A DNA stretch of 64,000 bases from Adenophora triphylla var. japonica (GCA_022495995.1 JAFEMH010001237.1:248001-312000), one strand, 5' to 3'; positions 33,921-46,762 are shown, numbered from the stretch's first letter. Notes: generated by a model from the sequence alone, not told the origin. Numbers and translations are program-made.

Positions 33921-36544
33921 TGTGAGGACCTCGACCCGGAACCTACACGTGTCCCGAGCTGGAGCGTCCTCAAACTAACCCCAAATATCCTAAACTTTTT
34001 TAAAAACTTTGATTTAACTTTCAAACACTACACCATTAACATACCCATTTCAAAATAACTCTACTCCTTTCTATTATGGAGGAAGAGTTGACCAACTCCG
34101 AAAGTAATAAATGATTTTAGTTACAAAAAGATGTCGAATATAAAATAGAATCAAAGTTTATGAATACAAACCCTTTAAAAGAATTATGCCAAAAATACAC
34201 ATTCTACACCAACCTATACATAACCCGACAATTCCCAAAATACCACTTCTAAACTCCTTTCCGCCCTTACTTGGTCGGTCCAATTGTCTCGGAATCTAAA
34301 ACAAGAAGGGAGAGGGGTGAGAATAAATCTCAATGAGCTATTATGAATGCAGCAAGATGCCAAACAAGATGCAACACATAGCATGGTAGCACATAACACA
34401 TTATGAAAGCGGTAAACACATTACGTTACCTCATTTTACCTTTTCCCGTCTGAACAATAAGTCGTACAACGTGGGAGTAAAACTCCACTCTTTGGTGAAT
34501 TGCCTCCAAGACATTCACCTCTTATAGGACTCATACCCCGTAGATCCATATAAGAAAAGATACCTATAATAGAGTATCCAAAAATAATATATTCCCCCTA
34601 CACCAATCGCAGCAGTCCGTAAAGGCTTCTTCATGCTCAATACTGCCAAGTATGCATGCGCCCCACTCGTGGCCACGAGAGGGGAGGGTCACCGGTATGA
34701 TGGACCTTCAATCACTTATAGAACAAATCAATAATTGATTGACTTCCATCATACCCACCCGAACGCATTCAAGCACATAATAGTTACTTGAATTATAATC
34801 CACAAAAAGGGATAATCATATAACAACATGGTAAAATATACTCTTGATTCATCCATACTATAGTGCAACAGTTCATGTAATACACTATGCATAATACCAT
34901 TAACGAATTTAAATTCAAGTAAGGTATCCATATCAACATATAATCCACACCGGGATACCATATAACAATACCAAATAATCCACAAAGGGGATAAACAATA
35001 TAGTCACATGGTAAAATATACTCATGTTCAACCAATATCATAGTGCAACAATTAATTAACACACCATGCACAATATAAACAATGTATATGAACTCAAGTA
35101 AGGCAAGGAAGTATTATCGATCCATCCTACAAGGTCACTATACAATACTACATAGCTCCTATAAAGGCTCAAGCTCAAATTACCAAGTGGGAGTCACAAT
35201 TTATAAGAGATCAACTAAGATTGCCAAACAATTTCTGATTCAGACTTAACGTGCTTCCGTAGTTCCATAGTAACCCAATTAAGGTGTCATTAAAGGATAC
35301 AATTGTCCTAAGTATAACTTAGGTTAAAAGGATTATTTCGTATCCGAAAGGGTCAGGTTCCAAACTTTATATTGGTTAAGGATCAAGCTAGGAGGTTACT
35401 AGTGAAAATTCGGCGAAACGGGAACTAGGCCAAATGCGCCAACATGGGCGACCGCCCGTAACCTCTTGGGCGACCGCCCAAGAGGGATTTCCAAGCACCC
35501 TAACTTCGCCAAGATGGGCGGCCGCTCATCACCACTTGGGCGACCGCCCAAGACTATTTTCAAAGCACATTTCGAATTTCCAACTTATTTTTACATAGAT
35601 TATTTTCCCTTAAATCTTTCTTCATTTCAAGAACACCAAGGAGGATTCTAACCTTACATAACTCATCTTAAATTATCCAAACCCAAGATAATATATACTT
35701 AGATTATTTACCACTAAATTCCCCACCCATTTCACTATCACATTCTAATTATAAACTTCTTAGTTTAATCAACCCAAATAATCATAAACCTAGATTATTC
35801 CCACAAGATTTCCAATCCCTTCACCAATACATTTCAAGTTAATTCCTTTAAACTAAATTCACCCATTTCATACAATCAACTCAACCTCTAAGAACCATAA
35901 CATCCTTCCATGTCATTTATCACATTCTCAAGTCCAAAAGTGGTCTAAAGCAATTAAACAACCATTATCATTACAAGAACAACATTAGCTAGTTCATGAG
36001 CATTCATAGAAGGGAAGGGTCATAATAACTCACCTTGGAATAGGAGACGGATTATGGATTTCTTGAGCTTGAAGAACTCCTCTTGGTCTCCCGATTACAA
36101 AAGTGGCCTCGGATCTAAAAATGGTGAAGGTTTGATCTTGGTAGGAGCTTGAGAAGATGAAGCTTCATCCATGGAAGGTTGAGAGAGAAAGTGAAGAGAA
36201 GAAGATGAAGAAGGAGGGAGGAGTATAAATGTGGTCAAGAGAGAGGGGGGCCGGCTCAAGAGGGATTTGGGGAGGGTTTTTAGGGGAGTTGTCCCCTACT
36301 AAAATTACTCCCTACCAAAACTCTTTCATTATTTTTAAATTAATTCTCCCAACCCAACATTTTATTTGTCCAATTTATTACCACTCCATTTTATTACTTT
36401 ATTTATTTCTACTTATTATTTTTCCTTATCATTCTATCCTAATATAAGAAATTTACAGATATAAAATAAACACATAAGGTTGATATTAATATTACAAGTA
36501 TATAATGTTATATTAAAATTGTGTCTAGGGTTAGGGTCGTTACA
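33921..36544 (-). mobile_element. Solo LTR related to Gypsy-C
   Basis: Begins TGTGAGGACCTCGACCCGGAACC and ends GGTTAGGGTCGTTACA, the same termini as the Gypsy-C LTR. A perfect 5-bp duplication AGTAG flanks it (33916-33920, 36545-36549). At 2624 bp it is colinear with the 2698-bp Gypsy-C LTR but clearly diverged, so it is a sister family. No internal region is left: LTR-LTR recombination removed it after insertion into the CACTA element. ORFs within are chance frames. Confidence 0.9.
35445..35552. repeat. Palindromes CTTGGGCGACCGCCCAAG in solo LTR
   Basis: Two perfect copies (35465-35482, 35535-35552), plus ATGGGCGACCGCCCGT (35445) and ATGGGCGGCCGCTCAT (35514). They lie at the same LTR position as the GGGCACGACTCGTGCCC array of Gypsy-C, with a different word. 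Confidence 0.8.
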
Positions 36545-37205
36545 AGTAGATCGTATTAGTGTTGCAATTTCTTACTCACCTCTGCTAAGTTGATTTGCTT
36601 AGGTCTAGTTAACACAGGGAAGTAGATTGTTTGTTATTGTATGCCTAATTGTTGTTGTAAATCACTCTATTTGAGGAATTGTTGCAATTTTGTAAGTTAG
36701 TGTTACTTCAGTGTTGTTTTTCAGCTTCTGCTTGTTGTTTTTCAGCTTCTGCTTTGACTGGTTAATTATGTTTTGAAACGGGATGCTCTGTGACATTCTA
36801 GAAAGAGAAAGTAGAAAGATGAGTGGAAGGTAGGGAGTAAGATGAAGATCCATAGCATTTTTTAGATGAATAATAAGTCATATAAATCCAATGAATTGAT
36901 TCTTGCGAACATTTTATTTTTGGTTGAAGTTATGATTCTTTCGTTCTTCAGTGTCTTTGGTTTCGTTTAATTAACCTAGATGCACCTTAGGTCGGATCAC
37001 CCTTTTTGATCAAGCAGTCAAATGTTTACTCTTAATTTGTATTAGATGGCTTGTGTAAAGTCAAAGGGGGAGGGAGGGGGGTGAATGTCTAAAATTAGGA
37101 AGACTTGGATGGAAGTATTGTTAAGGAATTAGACTCCTAAACATTGTCTAAAATTAGGAAGAAAACTCTTAGTGGCACTGCTTATAGGGTATTGTGGTTG
37201 GTGGT
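36545..37205. other. CACTA 5' non-coding DNA
   Basis: Continuation of the CACTA leader or first intron after the solo LTR. It has a tandem TTGTTTTTCAGCTTCTGC pair near 36714-36750 and repeated CTAAAATTAGGAAGA words near 37090-37160. No ORF is supported. Confidence 0.45.
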
Positions 37206-37208
37206 TAA

Positions 37209-37556
37209 CATCTTAAAATATAAATAAGATGAGAGCCTTTTTCACCCACAGCTATCAAAATCCGTCTATCTTTGATCAAGAAAGATAGAGCAAATAATTT
37301 CTCTACTGTTTGAGCAAAGAATTTTCTGTTTAATAAGAGTTTTTCCAGTTTCACTGTCCTCTTTCTCTCTAAGGATCTCAAACATCACTTGAGATCCTTA
37401 GAGAGGAGGACAAATGGAAACCGAAAAATTCTTATTAAACAATAAAATCCTTTGCTCAAACGGTAATGAACTTGTTTGCTCTGTCTTTCTTGGTCTAAGA
37501 TGAGATAGGGTTTTGATAGTTGTGGATGAGAACGACTCTTATCTTGTTTATAAATG
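37209..37556. mobile_element. Inverted-repeat (Tourist-like?) element inside CACTA
   Basis: Arms of about 165 bases fold around a short loop (about 37382-37390). Paired words include AAGGATCTCAA/TTGAGATCCTT, TTTGCTCAAAC/GTTTGAGCAAA and TTTAATAAGA/TCTTATTAAA. TTA flanks both ends (37206-37208, 37557-37559), which fits a PIF/Harbinger-type duplication but is weak evidence by itself. Pairing looks roughly 80 to 90 percent by eye. Confidence 0.6.
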
Positions 37557-38340
37557 TTAATTTAATTCATCATTGTAAAATTATATATTTTACAATAAAG
37601 AATTAATATTTAAAATTATTCACAATATTAATAATTTAAAAAATATGATAGATGTGTGTGTTAATTCATTATTGTAAAATTATGCATTTTACGGTAATGA
37701 ATAAAAATTAATGTTACGACGTGACGTTGTGACGGTTGAAACACAAAAGCTTAGAAACCCGTTTAAGAATCTTTAACTTATCATGTTGAGGTCAACATGT
37801 AGTCATCGATTCTTAAATTGTCCGTGTGGACAGTCTTGAAATGCACGATTATATAATTTTGTAAATATTATCATTGTCTATTAAAATTGCTTGAATAGTC
37901 GATAGTTGAGATATTTCGGTTGCATTAATCATATTGTTCTCTGAGTGTATACTAGACATATATGGTTGATTACACACTGTCGATTCTAATCGATAGTGTT
38001 TGATTGACCTAGTCTACGTCGTGCACTTGGAGACCATGGGGTTATGCTGCCGAAATTTCTTGATTTTCGATTATAAAGCAAGTAGACAAGGTGATATTTG
38101 CAATTCATATATGTATTTCGGGATGGGATAGAAGCCAACCCAATTCTAAACCTAATGGACATGAATTATCCTTTCATCATAGGGAATGATATACTTTACA
38201 ACAAAGAATTAAATATTAATATTTAAAATTATTCAAAATATTAATAATTAAAAAAATGTCTTGTTGCTTTTAAGTTTGTAATCCAAATTTAGGGAAATGT
38301 AATGCGTTAATTACATCTAAACTGTTAATATATTATGAAA
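37557..38340. other. CACTA intronic DNA with AT-rich direct repeats
   Basis: ATTCATYATTGTAAAATTATRYATTTTAC is repeated (about 37565 and 37662) and TATTTAAAATTATTCAMAATATTAATAATT is repeated (about 37608 and 38218). No gene is supported until the splice acceptor before 38346. Confidence 0.5.
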
Positions 38341-38354
38341 TGCAGGAGTTAATT

Positions 38355-41300
38355 ATGTCTGGAGAAGATCGTAGTTGGATGGATAATCGTAGTAATCCCG
38401 GTAGAAGGGGTGTCAGACCTCAATTCTTAGAAGGTTTAGAACATTTCGTGGAGTTTGCTAGAGCGCATCCCCAGTGCATGCGTGATGATAAGATTAGGTG
38501 TCCTTGTAAAAAGTGTAAGAATAGAAAATATCTGAGTGTTGGATGGGTAAAGAAACATGTTTTGGAGGCAGGGTTTGTTGATGGTTATAAGGTATGGGTA
38601 GCGCACGGGGAGCGTTATGTGGTTGAAACAAGTGTTCGCAATCATCCTACTGTATCACGTGGTTCGCCAAGGGAACCTGAACATTTGATTGATGAAGACG
38701 AGCCGTCTGTCGGTTTGGATGATATGGTTCGAAATGCGGCTGGCCTAGAGTTTTATTGGAACCCTAATCCAACAGAGGCACCAAATCCCGTTGCAAAGAA
38801 GTTTATGGATTTAATGGACTCTGCAAATGAGAAAATTCATCCTGGTGCAAAGGCTACAGTGTTAGACCAAGTGACTGAGCTTCTAACTATCAAGGCTGAT
38901 ACAAATATGATCCAGCATACTTACAATAGTATCATGTCATGGGGACAATGGATGCTACCCGAAGAAAATAATATGGTTCACAATTTTTAAGAGACGAAAA
39001 AGTTGGTGGGGCAGATCGGTCTTGGGTATGTTAAAATTGATGCTTGCAAGAATCAGTGCATGCTTTTTTATAAGGAAAATGAGGGCCTCGATTCATGTTC
39101 AATATGTGGACTTAGTAGGTATAAGCCACAACGCCGTGGTAGTGCCAAGCACAAGAAAAACGTGCCTCGGGCGCAGTTGCGTTATATGCCGCTAATTCCC
39201 AGGTTGCAATGAATTTACGCATTGAAAGAAAGCTCAGAAGCCATGCGTTGGCACAAAGAGTGTCCTCGTGAAGAGGGTGTGATGACTCATCCTTCTGACG
39301 GTGAAGCATGGAAACATTTTGATGCCACTTACCCTGATTTTGCTGCGGATCCTAGAAACATAAGGCTGGGGATATGTACAGATGGGTTTTTTCCATTTGG
39401 ACCAGGGGAAAAATCTTATTCATGTTGGCCTGTTATAGTCACAGTGTATAATCTTCCCCCGTGGTTATGTATGACTGATCCTTATATGTATTTGAGTTTG
39501 TTCATTCCCGGGCCTTTGAATCCAGGCAAAAACATTGATGTGTATCTTCGACCTCTGATGGATGAACTCAAACAGCTCTGGAATGATGGTGTCCAGACAT
39601 GAGATACTTTCAAGTTGCAAAATTTTAACATGAGGGCTGCAGTGATGTGGACAATTAATGACTTTCCTGCTTATGGTATGATGTCGGGATGGAGCACACA
39701 TGGGACATTGGCGTGTCCATATTGTATGGAAAATACAGATGCATTCACACTTTAGCATTACAAGAAGCAGTGTTGGTTTGATTGCCACAGACGGTTTCTT
39801 CCTAGTGACCATCCATTTCGTAAACAGAGGAATGCTTTTACCAAAAATAGAGTTGAGCATCGGGGCCCCCTCCTCGTCTGAGTGGCGAGGATATTTTTGA
39901 GCAGGTGTCTGATATCGGGTGGGGAAAGATTTTTTCAAAGGATAGACCAGACGGATTTGGTAAAGACCATAACTGGATTAAAAAGAGTATATTTTGGAAG
40001 TTACCTTATTGGAAGACGAACTTTATAAGACATAACCTTGATGTCATGCATATTGAAAAAAATGTGTTTGACAATATTTTCAATACATTGATGGGTTTTA
40101 AGGCCTCAACGAAGGACACAGACAAGGTTCGGCTAGACCTTGAAGCGATTTGCAATCGTAAAGATCTCAACATTTACAAAATTAATGGAAAAGATTTCAA
40201 ACCAGTTGCTCCTTTTGTTCTGTCAAGAGAGGATAAACAACGTGTTCTACAGTGGTTGAAAGATTTGAAACTTCCTGATGGGTATGCATCTAATATTGGC
40301 AACTGTGTGAATGTGGAAGAAGGGACGGTATATGGGTTGAAAAGTCATGATTGTCAAGTATTATTGGATAGGTTGCTACCAATTGCATTTAGAGACATTC
40401 TCCCTAATGAAATATGGGTTGCCCTAACAAAATTGAGTGAATTCTTCAGAGCATTGACTTCCAGCACTCTTCGTGTTGAGGATATGAGAAGACTCAAAGA
40501 GAGCATTTTGGTGACAATATGCAAGCTTGAAAAGATATTTCCGCCATCTTTCTTTGATTCAATGGAGCATTTACCAATTCACCTAGCTTATGAATCTAGA
40601 GTTGGAGGACCTATTCTATACATATGGATGTATCCATTTGAACGATTTTTGGGGAGTTTGAAAAAGAAAATGAGCAATAGAGCAAAAGTTGAGGCATCTA
40701 TGTCTGAATCAGTGATTGTCGATGAAATTGTGTCGTTTGTTTCAACATATTTTCACCCAGACATTGAGACAAGGTTCAATAAAGTGGGACGCAATTATGA
40801 TGGGGGAGTCACTGATCCTGATGGAAAAATTTCATTTTTTTCTTCTCCTGGTCGATTCCTTGGCAATAGAAAGTGCACGCGCATGCTAAGCAGAAAAGAA
40901 TTAGAAGCGGCTAAACTCTATATTCTCCTTAACTGTGCTGAGGTCGAGGACTACTTGAAGTAAGCATTCTTCATTTGTTATTAAGTAATGTTAATCCTAA
41001 TAACTTTAATACGAACTAAGCAACTTTATGTTCTCCTTGAATGCAGTATGTTCGAAGAACAGGCTGGAGACATTGCGCCTGAATTGATTTCAATTAGGAC
41101 AGACAACGAATTTCCCTCCTGGTTTAATAATTATGTAAATGCCAATTCATTAATTCAATGTTTTTAATAGAATTTGAAGTATGAGTTTTTTACTATCTAT
41201 GTGTTTTTATTTAGATTTTGAACAACCGTGGAGATGCAAAAGCTGCGAGATTACAAGCATTAGCACACGGTCCATCCTTAAGAGTGAATGTATATAAGGG

Positions 41301-41487
41301 ATATTTTGTCAATGGCTACGTATTCCACACCAAGAATATGGCCAAACGAAATCAACTTGGAATAGCGGGGTCAATCTCAAAGGAAATCTCGATTATTATG
41401 GCGTATTGAAAGAAGTTATTGAATTGGAGTACTTGCTTGGAAATTCTGTAGTTCTTTTCAATTGTGAGTAGCGGGACGCTGAGCGAG
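38355..41487 (+). pseudogene. TNP2-like CACTA transposase (5' part, broken)
   Basis: ATG at 38355 (MSGEDRSWM), just after an acceptor TGCAG. N-terminal transposase-associated domain with CPCKKCKN cysteines (38510-38540), then the transposase_21-like core (38990-40100: FPFGPGEKSYSCWPVIVTVYNLP, MRAAVMWTINDFPAYGMMSGW, RHNLDVMHIEKNVFDNI). A DUF4218-like region follows (40260-40790), ending at a good donor AA/GTAAGC (40960). Further exons at 41047-41132 and 41218-41487 begin a DUF4216-like domain (VNGYVFHTK). In-frame stops are at 38988, 39210, 39600 and 39753. A one-base loss in a C run near 39865 shifts the frame, and TAG sits near 41468. Gypsy-B then splits the last exon at 41487. The protein would cut and rejoin CACTA ends. 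Confidence 0.88.
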
Positions 41488-42841
41488 TGTAAGTACCCAA
41501 ATCTGGCTCATGCCTTCTGGTTAAGTTTCTCGATAATTCCCCGGACTTTCCTAAAGTTCAGGAGCAATTCCGGAACTGTTTCGAACCTTCCGAGGGATGA
41601 AGGGACTGCTTTAAATTAAAAAAGCACGTTTTCCTTAATATGGAAAACCTTCTAGAAAGGCCACCTTGGATGATTCTAGAAACATGCTGAGTCACAAGGG
41701 ATAATGCCGCACAGCTGCATTAGGAGGGAACTCCTGGCCGCATGGCTTCATTGGCGATTTCCAGACTGCCTATAAATAGAGGCCTCCTCTACCCATTTTG
41801 ATATAACAATTTTCAGCATAAAAACTCTCCTAAAAACATTCCTACGAAAATTCAGCAAGCTGAAGGTGCCAAGACCCACCTCCCTCCTCCTTGAAGCCTC
41901 CAAGAGTTCGTCCCTTCCTTAGGCGAATTCCAAAGAGAAAGAGGTCACCACCATTGGTAACCTCTCACCCCCCTTATCTTGCATTATACTTGTTTTATGT
42001 GATATACTTGCTCCGTGCATTTATATATTGCTATATATTGTTTGGGACTTGGCATATTTGTTGATAAAGATCATATCTTTGAACATGTGAATCATTTTCC
42101 CATCCCTTTGCATCCTTTGCATTAACATAGCATCCTTTGCTCATAAAAATGTGATCTTTGCATTAGAATAGCATCATTTGCTCATAAAAATGTGATCTTT
42201 GCATTAGAATAGCATCCTTTGCTCATAAAAATGTGATCTTTGCATTAGAATAGCATCATTTGCCCATAAAAATGCATCCTTTGCATGTAAAAATCATTTC
42301 TTTACATTAAAGGTGCATCCTTTGCACCTAAATCCCATTTCATACATAAAAATGCATCCTTTGCATATTAAAAATCATGTCTTTACAATCAAAGTAGCAT
42401 TCTTTGCTTTCAAAATGTATTCTTTATGCATCCTTTGCATATAAAACACTATTTTTCCATATAAAAATGCATCCTTTGCATTAAAAATCCTTTCTTTACA
42501 TAAAGGCATCCTTTGCACCCAAAAAATGTCATCTTTTCATAAAAATGTCATTTTTAACATGCATTCCCCTAGTCCCCAATTGGTACTTGATGCATCATTT
42601 GGAGCGAACCGGTGTAAAGATCCTATCTTTAATCGTTTCTTCCATTAAAAGGTGCCACAATCTGTTTAGAAAGGGATAAACCTTGAACCCTATATCTCCG
42701 ATTATCACTTGAGACGAGCATAGTAGTCCCTAGACAATCTCAATCATCTCAAGATGTAGGATCGATGGGCTAAGGACACTCCTTTTCTAAAGAACCTCAT
42801 TTTGGATTATAAAAGAGAGTCCTTCTCTCGATCACGCATGA
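41488..42841 (+). repeat. Gypsy-B 5' LTR, 3' end deleted
   Basis: Matches 51364-52737. The last 410 bases of the LTR are missing. TATAAATA at 41771-41778 marks the promoter. From about 42100 to 42540 the LTR is a run of GCATCCTTTGCA/CATAAAAATG words. Confidence 0.9.
42100..42540. repeat. GCATCCTTTGCA minisatellite in Gypsy-B LTR
   Basis: GCATCCTTTGCA, CATAAAAATG, TGATCTTTGCATTAGAATA and AATCATTTCTTTACAT alternate many times with unequal spacing. The same field occurs in the 3' LTR (about 51980-52450), where one extra unit (AAACAAAAAGCATCCTTTGCA) is present. Confidence 0.8.
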
Positions 42842-44602
42842 GAACCAATGGCAACTATTCTTTGACGGAGCTGCTAACAAAAGAGGAAATGGCGTAGCGG
42901 TGCTACTGGTCGATCCAAAAGATGAGCACACGCCCATAGCCCTTAAGTTGAACTTCCCTGCCACGAACAATGTTGCCGAGTACGAAGCCTGGATTGCTGG
43001 TTTAGAAGCTGCCTTAGAAAGGAATGTCAAGGAGCTTGAAGTTTATGGAGACTCAGCCCTGATCATCAACCAGGTCTCCAACAAATGGAAGACTGTGGAC
43101 CCTAATCTTCAGCGGTATCATGCCTATATGGAGGAGTTGATCGGATGCGGTAGAAGTGACTTTCCACTACTTGCCAAGGGAAAAGAACAGATTCGCAGAT
43201 GCCCTAGCTACTCTAGCCTCACTGGTAGAGATCCCCGAGGGAAAAGCCATAAAACCCTTCAGAGTGGGTAGAAGAGAAGCCCCGGCTTTCTGTTGTGAAG
43301 TATGCTTGGGACCTGAGCCTATCAAGGAACCGTGGTACAATCAAATTTACCAGTTCCTCAAAGATGGAGAGTCAGCTTTCAGAGACGAAGAAGGTAGACC
43401 AAAAGAAGGTGTCAAAGCCAAGAGCTTGCAAGCCCTGAAAAGGTTGGCCTCCCATTATGTCATTTTAGGAGGCAACCTGTACAAGAAGCGGTTCCAAGGA
43501 CCACTCCTCCTGTGTGTCACCCAAGAAAGGGCCAAAGAGTTGATGACCGAAGTCCACAATGGTCCCTGCGGTCCTCATATGAATGCTAGGGCCCTGATGC
43601 AAGTGATCCTCAGAATGGGTTACTACTGGATCTCCATGGAAATAGACTGTGTCCAGCATGTCCGAGCGTGCGACAAATGCCAACGGTTTGCCAACCTCAA
43701 CCATCTCCCGCCTCATGACCTGTACTGCATGACGACTCCTTGGCCGTTCGCAACTTGTGGTATTGACGTAATAGGGAAGATAGCCCCGGCAGGAAGCAAT
43801 GGGCATGGATATGTGTTAGTAGCAGTCGACTACTTCACCAAGTGGGTAGAGGCCAAGTGCTACAAAGTCCTCACTTCCAAGAAGGTAGCCCAGTTTGTCA
43901 AAGAAAACATAATGTGTAGATATGGGGTGCCCAATGTGATCATTTCTGATAACGGGTCGCACTTTGAAGGAGACTGCGATAAGTTACTTTCAGAATTTAG
44001 AATCACTCGCCACAAGTCATCCCCATACAGACCTCAGACTAACAGAGCCGTAGAAGCTGCTAATAAGACGCTCGAACGGATCATTCGGAAAATGGCCACC
44101 CGTGGTCGTGATTGGCCCGAAAAGCTGCACCTGGCACTCTGGGGCTGAAATGTCTGTCAGAACAGCCACAGGAGAAACTCCTTTCGCCCTAACCTACGGG
44201 ATGGAAGCAGTGTTACCAGTGGAGTTGGAAATCCCGTCACTAAGGGTCCTCCTGGAAAACAGTGTCAACGAAGTAGAGTGGCTACGCAGCCGGCATGATG
44301 AGTTGGCTCTGCTCGATGAAAGAAGGCTAAAAGCCATGGAGCACACCCGAGCCTACCAGAGGCGAATGGCCAGAGCATTTGACAAAAAGGTCAAGGCCAG
44401 GGATATCAAGGAGGGTGACTTAGTGTTGAAAGTGAAGCCCCCTACCAGAGACAACCCCCTGGAAAAATGGGAACCCGTTTGGATCGGCCCGTATGTGGTG
44501 CAGAAGATACTATCGGGAGGAGCCATGAAGCTTGCAGACCTGGACGGCAATCCCTTTGTCCACCCAGTCAACGGCGATAAGCTCCGAAGGTACTATGTCT
44601 AA
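42842..44602 (+). pseudogene. Gypsy-B second RNase H and integrase (frameshifted)
   Basis: Three frames join one coding region: 42842 to about 43150 (RNase H: LFFDGAANKRGNGVAVLL, NNVAEYEAWIAGLEAAL, YGDSALIINQ hold D-E-D), 43156-44148, and 44149-44602. The middle frame has the integrase zinc half-site CDKC, then the core with D in CGIDVIGK, D in IISDNGSHF and E in VEAANKTLERI. The end has the GPYVVQKIL...GDKLRRYYV tail. Frameshifts fall near 43160 and 44140. Integrase would join the cDNA into the genome. The close likeness to Tat elements, with two RNase H types, supports the lineage call. Confidence 0.85.
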
Positions 44603-44629
44603 AAAAAAAAGTAAAAAAAATGAAAAAAA

Positions 44630-44860
44630 AATCTTAGTGCAAAAAGAGTAATGCCCAGCTAGGCTGAAAACCCAAAAAGGGCGGTCTAGGCAAAAAATAG
44701 GGTTGCACATATATAAAAAAAATTAAAAAAAAATAAAAAATCTTAGTGTAAAAAGAGTAATGCCCAGCTAGGCTGAAAATCCAAAAAGGACGGTCTAGGC
44801 AAAAAACAGGGTTGCACATATACAAAAAACAGAAAAAAAAAGAAAAAGGCCAAAAGACCT
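44630..44860. repeat. Tandem pair of about 110-bp units
   Basis: TCTTAGTGCAAAAAGAGTAATGCCCAGC through GGGTTGCACATATA is present twice (about 44632-44718 and 44739-44822), each preceded by an A-rich stretch. It follows the integrase stop and is probably 3' untranslated sequence of the sense gene. Confidence 0.8.
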
Positions 44861-45245
44861 AATCCTGATAGTTCACCAGAATGAACTACGAAGACCTGAG
44901 CCCCTTAATCTTTCTTGTAAAAGGGGAACGTAGGCAGCCATATATGGTTCGGTCTAAACAATAAAAAGGGCGATCAATTTTCCATGAAGTGCGTCCTAAA
45001 CAATAAATAATAAAGGGCATTCAAGTTTTCATAAAACGGGTCCTAATCAATAAGACATCTGAAATTTCCATGAAATTGTGTCTTGATTAATTTCTAAGAT
45101 AATATCTCTTGTTCATTACAAGTTAAAAACTTCTTGATGAGTTCAAGTACGGTCTACTCTTGACTCTGCTAACCTGCTACAAAGATCTAAAATACAATAA
45201 AACGCCTAATAAACTACTGTGTTTGCATATGGCAATAAGAGAATC

Positions 45246-46762
45246 CTAAGAAAAGATCTGACAGCTGTCATTCACTGAGTCTTCTTTGGTCTTCTTCCCT
45301 TTACCTTGATCCCGTCGAGTTTTCTTTCTCTTCTTCTCCATGATGTCGGTCTCCCTCATCCCGATCTCCGGTATCCTCACTGGAGCCTCCATCAAACCTG
45401 TGTCAATAAGTGCCCTCTCAATACGGGCACGAGTCCGCACTTCCTCCCTCTGAGCCTCAGTCAAGGGAGCGACTTCAGAAAGCCTCTTATATCGAGCCTC
45501 CATATCTCTGATAAGGTCACCCGACTAGTTATGGCGACTCGCCTTAGCTTCAGTCTCCCTCAGAGTCCTACTCGAATCGCAGTCAGCCCCCAATAAAGCC
45601 TGACGTCTCTCTCCCAATATGACCTGAGTCGCTCCCATCTCCTTCTCGTACCAACCAAGTAGGCCATAGTAAAGATGGTACTCTTCCTGCTCCTGAGGAT
45701 AGCCCTGGGTGGGAAAACAGTATATGACCAAGCCCTCGAGAAGAATGAGAAGCTGGCTGGATCCCTCATGTCTAAGGACACCACCTCCATGGTACGGATA
45801 TCCTCCCAATCGCCCAACGGCTCTTGTAAGGTCCCGAACTGCCTGGATACCAAGCAGGGTATGTAGAAGGATGACCAACAGAACCCTGGAACCCTCACCA
45901 CATAGGACTCCTGAAATGTCCTCCTGGTCTGCAACCTCCAGTGAGGTACCCACCAGCGAATATCTGAAGTGGATAACCTAGCCATCATCAACTCCTAGTC
46001 ACGCTGGTCCTGCTGTCTAGGCAAACCCCTCCGAGAAATCACCCAAGGGCACTGAGTCGGTAAAGCCCCTGGCAAAGCCCCAAGCCTCTCCTGCAGCCAT
46101 AAAGTCAACACAGCCGGACTCCCAGACCTCATAAAACGGTCTCCTCTAGCCATCCTATCAATGCCATGAAGGGTCTCACCCAAAACCAATGGGACAATGT
46201 CCTTCCCAGCCCTGCAATCCCTAACCATGTCCAAGAGACCACCATGACAGATCCCCAGGGACTCAGCAGTGAACAGAGACGAGAATATGCAGAGGATAAA
46301 GGCATCCATAGCCACCGTGGTCGTAGCCATATCTGGGGACCCAAATCTGCCCGGGATATCAGAAAGGTCAATCCTGTCCGGAGCTATCATCATCCCCTCA
46401 GCCTCTACCAGAGATATCTGCAGAAAAGATGCAAGCTTTGCCGCCACCGGCACATCTTCGATCAGAGGAATTGATATAGCCTCAATTTCTGGACCCCCAA
46501 TCAAGGCTCGGAAGTATTCATAGGTTGGGACAATCTCATTGTAAGAAAAGCAGTAAACGTGTCTACGGACGTCCCAAAACCTTGCTGCTGCTCTCAAAAG
46601 GTCCCAATCAGGCGGGAGATCCTTCAAATGCCATAAAGATTTGATCTTGAAGGTAGAATCGAACAGCCCCTTGTGAGATTGAAAGTTATATCTCACCCAA
46701 GATTGAAGATCGGACATAAAATGATCTCTTTTCCCCTTTTGCAATCTAACGGGTTTCTCCAT
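45246..46762 (-). pseudogene. Gypsy-B antisense gene 1, DUF7745-like
   Basis: ATG at 46762 (MEKPVRLQKGKRDHF). The frame runs to a single TAG at 45995-45997 and then continues unbroken to 45560. The protein looks like the DUF7745 family found in many plant retrotransposons (KSLWHLKDLPPDWDLLRAAARFWD, FSYNEIVPTYEYFRALIG, DIRWWVPHW). A frame change near 45600 leads to a charged, coiled-coil tail (MEARYKRLSEVAPLTEAQREEV) ending at 45246. No catalytic motif is evident and function is unknown. It lies antisense to gag-pol between integrase and 3' LTR, as antisense genes do in Tat elements. The family name is from memory and should be tested. Confidence 0.65.
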
